This document shows positions 1 to 6,555 of a stretch of 33,702 bases of DNA, in pieces. The DNA comes from Methanobacteriota archaeon (GTDB lineage Archaea; Thermoplasmatota; Poseidoniia; Poseidoniales; Poseidoniaceae), in assembly GCA_002722135.1 (NCBI GenBank), contig PBKJ01000027.1, positions 139,833 to 173,534 on the forward strand. Reading direction: 5' to 3'. Both the position numbers and the translations under genes were made by a program. A model generated the notes under the pieces. It was given only the letters and a program-made list of their open reading frames with translations. It was not told the origin of the DNA and searched no databases. Positions within the stretch are counted from its first letter, which is position 1, and every line of letters begins with the position of its first letter.

Positions 1-376
1 CCACATCCACAGCGAAGCCGTGGACCCGCGCACGAAGTCGCCCCATCCGAGGGCACGTCTCGAGCTTGCGCTGGAGGAAAGCCGCTTCTCTGTGGATCCC
101 TTCAAGCGCCTTGAGGCCCAAGTGAAGGATGCCATCAACGTGCTGAAGCCGCTTCTTCCACTTTCGTTTGAGCGCATCAAATTGGCCTTCAAGGTCAACG
201 GCGGCGCCTACGGACGCGCGCACCAGATGCTGCGTTCAGACCTCAAGCGAGAGGAATGGTTGAGCGACGGGTCCTGGGTCGCGGTCGTCGATGTGCCGAC
301 GGCACGAAAAGCCGACCTCATCGGCGAAGTCATGCGGCTGGACAAGGACGCTGAGGTCCGAGAACTGCCGTCGTAA
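1..376 (+). CDS. Ribosome maturation protein SDO1/SBDS, C-terminal part (truncated by window edge)
   Basis: The reading frame is open from base 2 and ends at TAA 374-376, so the gene begins before the window; the GTG at 20 is internal. The visible 124 or so residues match domains II-III of archaeal SBDS: a basic KSPHPRARLE segment, the helix with SVDPFKRLEAQVKDA, a basic stretch with AYGRAHQ, and a final ferredoxin-like part. SBDS works with EF-2-family GTPases in late 60S/50S maturation, releasing an anti-association factor. In many archaea it sits just upstream of rrp4, but here the exosome operon is about 20 kb away on the other strand. It converges with the actin gene across a 60-base gap that holds no obvious terminator. 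Confidence 0.88.
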   Translation, partial: HIHSEAVDPRTKSPHPRARLELALEESRFSVDPFKRLEAQVKDAINVLKPLLPLSFERIKLAFKVNGGAYGRAHQMLRSDLKREEWLSDGSWVAVVDVPTARKADLIGEVMRLDKDAEVRELPS

Positions 377-436
377 GCGGCGTGTTGCCGAAGCCCCTGA
401 ACGGGACCCGATTACACCGGTCTTCCCTGAGTCCGT

Positions 437-1462
437 TCAGCGGGACGCGAGGGTGAGGTTCTTCCACATGTCCTCGGGGACTTCCATGGACAAGCGCAGA
501 CCGCCCATGGCACCCAAGCGAACAGGGTCGTCGACGACGTGGACGTTGACGTCACCCATGTCGGAGAGACGACGCTCGATCATGGCGCCGAGGCCACGGA
601 TGCCAGAGCCGCCACCGGCGAGCACCATGTTGCGACGGAATTCGTCGTGGAACTCCGGGTTCGACTCGGAGATGAGCTTCTTGACGTTCTCGACAATCGG
701 GTCCACGATGGACTCGCAGGCGCGCTGCACACAGTCGGTGATGTCGAGCGTCATGGCCTTGCCTTCGATGGAGAAGTCGACCATGATGGGGTCCTCAGGT
801 GGCGACGTGGACACGAAGGAATGCTGCTCCTTCCAGCGGCGAGCCATGTCCTTGGTGACCTGGGCGCCGTTGTACTTGGCTTGGACTTCCTTGATGATCT
901 GGCTGTCGACGTAGTCGCCGGCGTAACCGGTGTGCATCTGGTCACCGGGCCCCGGAATGGTCCCATAGACGCGGCACAGGTCAGTCGTACCCGCACCGAT
1001 GTCGATGACGAGGGTGTGCTCCAACATGTCGAGGGCGTAGGCCACAGCGAAGGGTTCGGAGATGATCATGGCGGCATTCACAGAGCCTGCAGCAGCGTCG
1101 AAGATGGCCGTCTTGTCGACGTGGCTTGCTTCGGCCGGGGCACCGATCACGGCGACCACGCGGTCGTAGTCCTCGGGGTCGGACAGGCCGATGAGGTGGG
1201 TGATGAAGTGGGCAATGTACTGCCGGTCCTCGGGGGTGTCCTTGATGACACCGAGTTCGAGGGGGCGGTAGAGGTTCAGCGCCAAGCGGTTCTTGAGCGC
1301 CTCTTCACCGAACAGCACGTCACGCTTCAGGAAGTTGCGGGCAACGGGGTCCTTGGGAGTCCCGATAACGGTCAACTCTTCCACTTCGTGGGATGCGGAG
1401 GACACCATGACGGAACGGAAGGTTCCGAGGTCGATTCCAATGTAAAGCGTCTCTTTGGCCAT
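437..1462 (-). CDS. MamK/MreB-like actin-fold ATPase
   Basis: This 341-residue protein has the actin/Hsp70 nucleotide-binding layout. Phosphate-1 is IGIDLGT near residues 8-14, the connect segment is SEPFAVAYAL near 135-144, phosphate-2 is DIGAGTTD near 154-161, and the adenosine motif is LAGGGSGIRG near 281-290. The N-terminal third, with its VLFGEEALKNRLALNL-type stretch, is most like MamK-family bacterial and archaeal actins. It presumably forms filaments, for cell shape or positioning. The ATG at 1462 was chosen over the ATG at 1495 because an A/T island (minus-strand TCATAAG, 1484-1490) lies 22-28 bases upstream, as expected for a leaderless archaeal mRNA, and because MAKETLYIGID starts right at the fold. 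It is the last gene of a minus-strand run from the thiolase. No magnetosome gene is nearby, so a magnetosome role is not implied. Confidence 0.85.
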   Translation of the reverse strand: MAKETLYIGIDLGTFRSVMVSSASHEVEELTVIGTPKDPVARNFLKRDVLFGEEALKNRLALNLYRPLELGVIKDTPEDRQYIAHFITHLIGLSDPEDYDRVVAVIGAPAEASHVDKTAIFDAAAGSVNAAMIISEPFAVAYALDMLEHTLVIDIGAGTTDLCRVYGTIPGPGDQMHTGYAGDYVDSQIIKEVQAKYNGAQVTKDMARRWKEQHSFVSTSPPEDPIMVDFSIEGKAMTLDITDCVQRACESIVDPIVENVKKLISESNPEFHDEFRRNMVLAGGGSGIRGLGAMIERRLSDMGDVNVHVVDDPVRLGAMGGLRLSMEVPEDMWKNLTLASR

Positions 1463-1483
1463 GGGCCCACGAGCGTGGTTTCG

Positions 1484-1490
1484 CTTATGA
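1484..1490 (-). promoter_or_regulatory. Putative TATA-like element for the actin gene
   Basis: The minus-strand sequence TCATAAG is an A/T island in GC-rich surroundings. It lies 22-28 bases before the ATG at 1462, the usual distance from a BRE/TATA element to the start site in archaea, which would make this mRNA leaderless. It lies in the 51-base gap after the zinc-ribbon gene, so the actin gene could be transcribed alone as well as from the upstream operon. Confidence 0.35.
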
Positions 1491-1513
1491 ACCATCCCTT
1501 GGGTGATTTGAGG

Positions 1514-2566
1514 TCAGCACCACGCTTCACAGGTGTGGCAATACCATGCTGCATGCTCTGGGTAAAGTTGGGCCATGCCTGAGCAACTCGTGCATTCTTT
1601 CTGAGCCTGATCGCCAAACATCTGCATGACGATGGACACGTGATGGTGATCGTCGATGCCAAGTTGCTGCCGCATTGCCCAGAGCAACTGGTCCTCTGAG
1701 GGGGAAATGACGCCGTCTTCGAGGACAAGTTCAACCACGCTCTTGTAGTCGTCAATGACCTGAATCTCACGGTGGTCGAGGCGGATGCCGCCCTTCTCGG
1801 CGACGATATCCTGGCCACCCGGGTCGTCGGCAAACACCACGAGGGCACTCGCTTGGAGGCTTTCTTCCCGCAACTCAAGTTGAATGCTGCTGCCTTCGAG
1901 GTTCGCGTACACCAAGCGTGAATGGCGGTTGATGGTGTTCGTGATCGAGCGAGCAGTGTCCTCTTTGGTCCGGCCACGCTTCCATCCAGTTGGGCTGGAT
2001 TCGTTGTAGGCATAGAATTCCGTGCCGTAGCCAGGATACTCCAAGCGAAGTTCTTCCCCTCCGTCGAAATCGTTGGTCAGGATGTGGAAAGCGGCGACGT
2101 GGGTGGACACGATGTTGTCGTCGTCATCAAAACTGATCATCAGCGGCTTTCGCTCCTCGGCAGCGGCGTTGAAGTGGCCCTGCATGCCGCTCATCCACTT
2201 GTCTTCCAACCGCTTGAGGCTGGCTTCCTGCTCACCCGAGAGGCCCTTGTCGATCCCAAGCATGCCGCGCAGTTCCCCCGATTGAAGGTCTTCCTTGAAT
2301 TGTTCGACCAACCCAGCGTTGTAGTGGTGGTCGTCACGCGTTGGACCAGCCTTCTGTTCCACGTGGTTTGGGTCCGCCCATTCGTAGCCGCACTTGATGC
2401 AAGCGAGGTATCCAGACATCGTCGACGGCTGCGCGTCTCCACCGCAGCGTGGGCAATCACCCTCTTCGTCAACGGCGAGATTGTCTGCTGCTTCGCGACG
2501 ACCGCGGCGGGGATTGAATCCAGCCATGCCCTGCGATGAACCGAGACCGGACTTCAAGGTGTCCAT
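1514..2566 (-). CDS. Hypothetical protein with N- and C-terminal zinc ribbons
   Basis: This 350-residue protein matches no named family that I recognise. The N-terminus has CPRC at 38-41 and CIKC at 56-59, a TFIIS-like zinc ribbon. The C-terminus has CTSC at 325-328 and CHTC at 343-346, plus a final cysteine at 350, a second ribbon. Just before the second ribbon is a helical stretch of the type VELVLEDGVISPSEDQLL (about 270-315), which resembles the acidic helical repeat found near other archaeal zinc-ribbon proteins. The middle (about 130-260) is mixed alpha/beta and unassigned. Paired ribbons suggest a nucleic-acid or protein adaptor. The gene starts two bases before the stop of the DUF35 gene and precedes the actin gene on the same strand, so co-transcription is likely. 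The function is unknown. Confidence 0.75.
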   Translation of the reverse strand: MDTLKSGLGSSQGMAGFNPRRGRREAADNLAVDEEGDCPRCGGDAQPSTMSGYLACIKCGYEWADPNHVEQKAGPTRDDHHYNAGLVEQFKEDLQSGELRGMLGIDKGLSGEQEASLKRLEDKWMSGMQGHFNAAAEERKPLMISFDDDDNIVSTHVAAFHILTNDFDGGEELRLEYPGYGTEFYAYNESSPTGWKRGRTKEDTARSITNTINRHSRLVYANLEGSSIQLELREESLQASALVVFADDPGGQDIVAEKGGIRLDHREIQVIDDYKSVVELVLEDGVISPSEDQLLWAMRQQLGIDDHHHVSIVMQMFGDQAQKECTSCSGMAQLYPEHAAWYCHTCEAWC

Positions 2567-2568
2567 GC

Positions 2569-3387
2569 CTAGAGGCGAATGGCCTTCCGCCCGTAACGGA
2601 GCACGCCGTCCTGTGCGTAGACGCGCCGCACCACAAGCTGGACGTCATCGTCGATGTTCACGTCATTATCATGGCCGTCCGCGTGCAGGAACACGCCTGA
2701 TGGCCCCTCCTCGAACGAGAGGATCATCGACGTGAGGCCGCCAAGCGCCGGAGCCCGAATGGCAAACTCGGAGGGGCATCCCGCCGCGATGAGACGCGTC
2801 CATGAAACCACGCGTGCGGTCATCGACAGGCAAGCACCGTGCTCCGGCAACCCGCCATCGGCAAGCGCCCCACGCGGTGGCCAAACCGGCCCGGCTTGGG
2901 CTTGCATGCCCAACCGGGCTTCGAGGCCCAAGTCGTGCACTTGACCGGACACGTAGGCGCCTTGGGAGACGTTCGAGGCGGCCATTTCCGTGGACCAGGC
3001 GGTGGTGATGGCATCGTGGGCGTCGGCCTCAATCACGATGCGTAGTCCAACATCAACAGCGACCGCAGCGTCATCGAGGCTCGAGCCGCGGACCAACACC
3101 GCCGCGCCGCAGTGGAATCGGTGCGCCACGTGCTTCGCACCCCCATCCACGATCAGCCAAGGCAGGCTCGCAGCCACAATCGGTCGCTCATCTTCGCTGA
3201 GTTCGAGGTCAACAGGACCCTCATGCCCGCGCTGCCGCCAAGCTTCGAGGGCATCGATGAGCATCGTGAGATCATCGGCATCCGGGCCGTGCACACGGCG
3301 GTCACCGACATGGAACACGGAGGCGACGACGACCCCGTCATCGATGCTGCCTGCAGCGTTTCCCGCCACGCTGGCGTCGAGGATCAT
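2569..3387 (-). CDS. DUF35-type OB-fold protein with a long atypical N-terminal region
   Basis: The last 80 or so of 272 residues fit the OB-fold half of DUF35 acyl-CoA-binding proteins: a strand starting VVSWTRL, a hydrophobic core with GGLTSMILSFEEG, then VRRVYAQDGVLRYGRKAIRL. Ordinary DUF35 proteins are about 130 residues with a CxxC zinc finger before the OB fold. No CxxC pair is present here; about 190 residues without clear assignment take its place. In archaea, DUF35 bridges acetoacetyl-CoA thiolase and HMG-CoA synthase. The start codon overlaps the thiolase stop as ATGA (3384-3387), so the two are translationally coupled. The N-terminal part could be a decayed HMG-CoA synthase or thiolase-fold domain (an IVIEADAHDAI stretch looks faintly similar), but that is speculative. 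Confidence 0.7.
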   Translation of the reverse strand: MILDASVAGNAAGSIDDGVVVASVFHVGDRRVHGPDADDLTMLIDALEAWRQRGHEGPVDLELSEDERPIVAASLPWLIVDGGAKHVAHRFHCGAAVLVRGSSLDDAAVAVDVGLRIVIEADAHDAITTAWSTEMAASNVSQGAYVSGQVHDLGLEARLGMQAQAGPVWPPRGALADGGLPEHGACLSMTARVVSWTRLIAAGCPSEFAIRAPALGGLTSMILSFEEGPSGVFLHADGHDNDVNIDDDVQLVVRRVYAQDGVLRYGRKAIRL

Positions 3388-4553
3388 TCAACCGACCTCC
3401 CAAAGACGTGAACCGCACAGGTGGCGCCTGAGCCGCCGACGTTGTGCGTGAGACCGACCTCGGCATCACGGACTTGACGCGGACCGGCGTCGCCACGCAA
3501 TTGCTTGAACACCTCGACCGCTTGTCCTGCTCCGGTTGCACCCAGCGGGTGCCCCTTGGCCTTCAATCCGCCAGAGCCATTCACCGTGGTCCGGCCTTCG
3601 TTGCGTCGGCCTTCACCGTCGCGAGCGAAAACGCCGCCTTGACCGCGTTCGGTCAGTCCGAGGTCTTCGGTGGCCAACAATTCCGCGACGGTAAAGCAAT
3701 CGTGCACCTCGACGAGGTCAAGATCTGAAGCGGTGATTCCGGACTGAGCATAGGCCTGGGAAGCAGCCGAACGGGTAGCAGCCAGGGTCGTGAGGCTGGG
3801 CCTGTCGTGCAGGGCGAGATGGTCGGAGGCCGCTCCACTGCCACGCATCCACACCGGTGTGTCCGTCAATTTGCGGGCCACATCCGCCGAAGCCAAAACT
3901 ACGGCTGCGGCACCGTCCGAGGTCGGGCAACAATCGTACAGGGTCAAGGGATCGGCGATGACCATGCCGCTCGCGGCCTTCTCAAAGGAGACATCCTTGC
4001 GCAAATGGGCATCTGGATTATCCAAGGCATGGGCGTGATTCTTGACGCTGATGTGCACCAAGTCGTCGTGGGTTGAACCGTGTTCATGCATGTGCCGTCG
4101 CGCCATGAGGGCGTAGGTGCCTGGGAAGGTCAGGCCCGCCAGGCGTTCCCATTCGGTGTCCCCGGACACGCCGAGCCAGTACCGCTTCCGCTCCGGCGTG
4201 AGGTCGTTCATCTTCTCCACGCCGCCAACCACGACCACATCAGCGCGACCGCTGGCGATCGCCGCCCATCCATCGCGCAAGGCGAAGCCCGAGGACGCGC
4301 ATGCGTTCTCGATGCGACGGGCTGGGACGCCCGCCATTCCGGCGTGCTCTGCAAGGTAGGCCGCCGTGTTCCCAAGTTGTCCGCCCCCGAACGCGGTGGA
4401 TCCGAGAAAGACCTCGTCCACCGATGCGGGGGCAAGGTCACCGTCAATCGACGCAAAACATGAGCGAACCGCATCGGCCCACATGTCCTTCATGGCGGCT
4501 GGGTGCGTGCCGTAGGGCGTTTGCCCTGCACCGACCATGGCAACGTCGACCAT
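3384..4553 (-). CDS. Thiolase (acetyl-CoA C-acyltransferase family, archaeal type)
   Basis: This 389-residue thiolase keeps the nucleophilic cysteine (NACASSG, C85), the HDCF motif at 284-287, the GHPLGATG histidine at 335, and the second cysteine in GGSGATCAVHVF (C379). The family condenses two acetyl-CoA to acetoacetyl-CoA, the first step of the mevalonate pathway, or cleaves 3-ketoacyl-CoA. The HDCF form and the coupled DUF35 partner match the archaeal thiolase/HMG-CoA synthase channelling complex, which favours the biosynthetic role. No complete HMG-CoA synthase gene is in the window. The ATG at 4553 gives MVDVAMVGAGQTPYG, the normal family N-terminus. It heads the four-gene minus-strand run, divergent from kptA. 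A 3-hydroxyacyl-CoA dehydrogenase gene lies elsewhere in the window, so a beta-oxidation role is also possible. Confidence 0.9.
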   Translation of the reverse strand: MVDVAMVGAGQTPYGTHPAAMKDMWADAVRSCFASIDGDLAPASVDEVFLGSTAFGGGQLGNTAAYLAEHAGMAGVPARRIENACASSGFALRDGWAAIASGRADVVVVGGVEKMNDLTPERKRYWLGVSGDTEWERLAGLTFPGTYALMARRHMHEHGSTHDDLVHISVKNHAHALDNPDAHLRKDVSFEKAASGMVIADPLTLYDCCPTSDGAAAVVLASADVARKLTDTPVWMRGSGAASDHLALHDRPSLTTLAATRSAASQAYAQSGITASDLDLVEVHDCFTVAELLATEDLGLTERGQGGVFARDGEGRRNEGRTTVNGSGGLKAKGHPLGATGAGQAVEVFKQLRGDAGPRQVRDAEVGLTHNVGGSGATCAVHVFGRSVE

Positions 4554-4606
4554 GCGTGTCCATCCACCCCCGGCACTTGACCATCACGGTAGGTGATGCC
4601 GATGAT

Positions 4607-4614
4607 GCTATGAA
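4607..4614 (+). promoter_or_regulatory. Putative TATA-like element for kptA
   Basis: GCTATGAA lies 23-30 bases upstream of the ATG at 4637, the spacing expected for a leaderless archaeal transcript. The in-frame ATG at 4610 lies inside this element, which argues against it as the start. The region is divergent with the thiolase gene, for which I saw no clear matching element. Confidence 0.35.
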
Positions 4615-4636
4615 CCACGCGCGGAGGCGGGACATC

Positions 4637-5338
4637 ATGCTGCGACAGTGTCGACTCCGATCCTGCTCAATGAACAACGGTTTCTTCACCGGGACCAACT
4701 GCGAGGTGTGCAACGACGAGGGCAAATTCATCATGAGCGACCGGGAAGCCAACTCCGTTGGCCGAATCCTCGCTCTTGTGTTGCGTCACGCACCAGAGAA
4801 GTTCAACGTGGACATGGACATCAACGGCTGGGTCGAAACCCGTGAACTGTCCAAGGCCATCGCCGACAGCCGCCGCCACCTGCACTGGGTGCGCGCATGG
4901 CACTTCGAAGCCATCGCCAACGCCGATGAAAAAGGGCGCTGGCAGGTCGAGAACGAAATGATCCGTGCGACCTACGGTCACTCCATCGAGATTGAACTCG
5001 ATTTGCCCACCGATGACATCCCAGAAGCCCTCTATTGGCCCTGTGAAGCGAGCGAGGTTGAATCCCTGCTCAAGTTCGGAATCTTGTCGGGCGACCGCAA
5101 GCACATCCACTTGTCGCGCACCATCGCCAACGCCCTCGAGGCCGGACACGTGCGCATCGGGCGCCCCTCAATCATCGAGGTGGACACCATTCGCGCCATC
5201 GCTGACGGCCACACCATCTACCGTGCTGGAACGACCGTGTTCCTGACCGACGAGGTCCCACCCGCAGCCCTCTATCCCGTCGGCGAAGACGACCCCATCG
5301 TCCAGGAAACCTTCGCCCGCTGGGACGAAGAAGAGTGA
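4637..5338 (+). CDS. kptA: RNA 2'-phosphotransferase (Tpt1/KptA family)
   Basis: This 233-residue protein moves the 2'-phosphate left at RNA splice junctions to NAD+, a step of tRNA splicing; the family may also act on other RNA ends. The winged-helix half has LRHAPEKFNVDMDINGWV and the histidine of RATYGHSIE. The ADP-ribosyltransferase half has LYWPCEASEVESLL, HIHLSRT, VRIGRPSIIEVD and the DGHTIYRAG arginine, giving the family's Arg-His-Arg-Arg set. LYWP in place of bacterial LYHGT resembles other archaeal members. A short N-terminal metal-binding segment ends in CEVC, as in archaeal KptA. The start at 4637 keeps both upstream cysteines and fits a TATA-like element; ATG 4670 and 4733 are shorter alternatives. 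Its stop abuts the next gene's stop. Confidence 0.87.
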   Translation: MLRQCRLRSCSMNNGFFTGTNCEVCNDEGKFIMSDREANSVGRILALVLRHAPEKFNVDMDINGWVETRELSKAIADSRRHLHWVRAWHFEAIANADEKGRWQVENEMIRATYGHSIEIELDLPTDDIPEALYWPCEASEVESLLKFGILSGDRKHIHLSRTIANALEAGHVRIGRPSIIEVDTIRAIADGHTIYRAGTTVFLTDEVPPAALYPVGEDDPIVQETFARWDEEE

Positions 5339-5665
5339 TCACCGCGCGCCACAGGCTGGGCAGAAATCCAGCTCAGGGTCGAGCATGGCACCGCACGTCT
5401 CGCAGACGCCAGACGCCAACGTGGACATGGTTTCACGGACCTCGGATTCAACGGTGCGTTGTTGAGGGCGTACGGCCTTGGTCGGGTCCAAGCCCAAGCG
5501 AACGCGCTCGCTGTACGCGGCCTGGAAGCGCATCGCCTCTTGGAGGGACGCCTCCAGTTGCCGGCGGCGTTGCTCACGCTCAACGGCGTCGGCAATGGAC
5601 GCCGTGGCTTCGAGTTCAGCCTGCAGATGACGCATGAACACGTCCACCGATGCCTCATCGCCCAT
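5339..5665 (-). CDS. Small hypothetical protein with C-terminal zinc ribbon
   Basis: This 108-residue protein is mostly charged alpha helix (residues 5-60, likely coiled coil) and ends in a zinc ribbon, CETCG with FCPACG, in the last 22 residues. I do not recognise a family. It is convergent with kptA: the two stop codons sit side by side as TGATCA (5336-5341), with no spacer. The upstream side faces isopentenyl phosphate kinase across a 74-base divergent gap. Such helix-plus-ribbon proteins are often adaptors, but nothing here shows a partner. Confidence 0.65.
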   Translation of the reverse strand: MGDEASVDVFMRHLQAELEATASIADAVEREQRRRQLEASLQEAMRFQAAYSERVRLGLDPTKAVRPQQRTVESEVRETMSTLASGVCETCGAMLDPELDFCPACGAR

Positions 5666-5739
5666 GGTTGGTCTGTGAGTGCGGTCTGTCTTGAATCCTC
5701 GCGAGGCACCCTCATGAAGCGGCGCGGCGTGGACCCACC

Positions 5740-6555
5740 ATGCCCCCCGTCGTTGTGGTGAAGCTCGGGGGCGGTCTCATCACAGAAAAAGCGAGGATGA
5801 CCACCGTTCATGCGGATCGATTGAACCGCTTGGCCAGAGAAATTGCAGCTGCGGCGCGGCAGGGTGTCCGGGTGCTGGTTGTGCATGGTGCAGGCTCCTT
5901 CGGCCACCTCCGAGCCAAAGCCTGGCGCCTTGCGGACGGCCGATCGGACGCACAAGGAAACGACGGCTGCGCAGACCAAGACGAGGCCGTCGAACGCGTG
6001 CGCGAGGACATGATGCGGCTTGCCGAGCACGTGACGCAAGCGCTGCATGACGCTGGCCTTGCGACCAGCATGCACCCCCCACACCGTTGGGCCGTTGGGT
6101 TGGGAACGAAGTTCGTCGGTGACCTTCAACCACTTCAGCCGGGCGACGTGACCCCCGTCACGTGGGGTGATGTGGTGCCCGTCGAGGGGCCCGCAGCATT
6201 TGGCATCCTGTCTGGGGACGATCTCGTGCACCGGTGCGCGGTTGAATTGCCCAACGTTTTGCGCGTGGTGTTTGCGATGGGCGGGGCCGATGGCGTGCTC
6301 AGGAAACCACCGCATGAGGCCACGGAAGAGGATTTGATCGAGGTCTGGCACGACGGCGCTGAATTCGTGGGCGTTCACGCTGCGGACATGGACGTGACCG
6401 GAGGCATTGGCCTCAAGGTTCAGCGGGCTCGAAGCATCGCACAGCACGGCATCGAGACCTGGTTCGTGAACGGCGAAGTCGAAGGCCGCCTTGAGGCGGC
6501 CATGCTGGGGCGCCCCGTGCGAGGAACGCGCTTTCCATCCGCGCAGAAGGGATGA
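5740..6555 (+). CDS. Isopentenyl phosphate kinase
   Basis: This 271-residue amino-acid-kinase-fold protein phosphorylates isopentenyl phosphate to IPP, the last step of the archaeal mevalonate routes. The N-terminal VVVKLGGGLIT is the glycine-rich nucleotide loop. The VHGAGSFGH motif carries the histidine (H56) that marks IPK among these kinases. DVTGGIGLK (218-226) is the ATP-phosphate contact. The ATG at 5740 puts the first strand right at the N-terminus. Its stop overlaps the next start as ATGA (6552-6555), coupling it to the isomerase/prenyl synthase fusion that uses its product. A weak CATGAAG at 5713-5719 could be the promoter element of a leaderless mRNA. Confidence 0.93.
   Translation: MPPVVVVKLGGGLITEKARMTTVHADRLNRLAREIAAAARQGVRVLVVHGAGSFGHLRAKAWRLADGRSDAQGNDGCADQDEAVERVREDMMRLAEHVTQALHDAGLATSMHPPHRWAVGLGTKFVGDLQPLQPGDVTPVTWGDVVPVEGPAAFGILSGDDLVHRCAVELPNVLRVVFAMGGADGVLRKPPHEATEEDLIEVWHDGAEFVGVHAADMDVTGGIGLKVQRARSIAQHGIETWFVNGEVEGRLEAAMLGRPVRGTRFPSAQKG

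Noticed and set aside
437-1462. Magnetosome gene cluster, because of the MamK-like actin
   Set aside because: No other magnetosome-type gene is present; thiolase, DUF35 and zinc-ribbon genes surround it.
539-1582. A 347-residue open frame opposite the actin gene
   Set aside because: Same mirror composition and no family features; the minus-strand actin motifs explain the region.
4610-5338. The ATG at 4610 as the kptA start
   Set aside because: It lies inside the likely TATA-like element and adds only a short basic stretch before the cysteine-bearing N-terminus.
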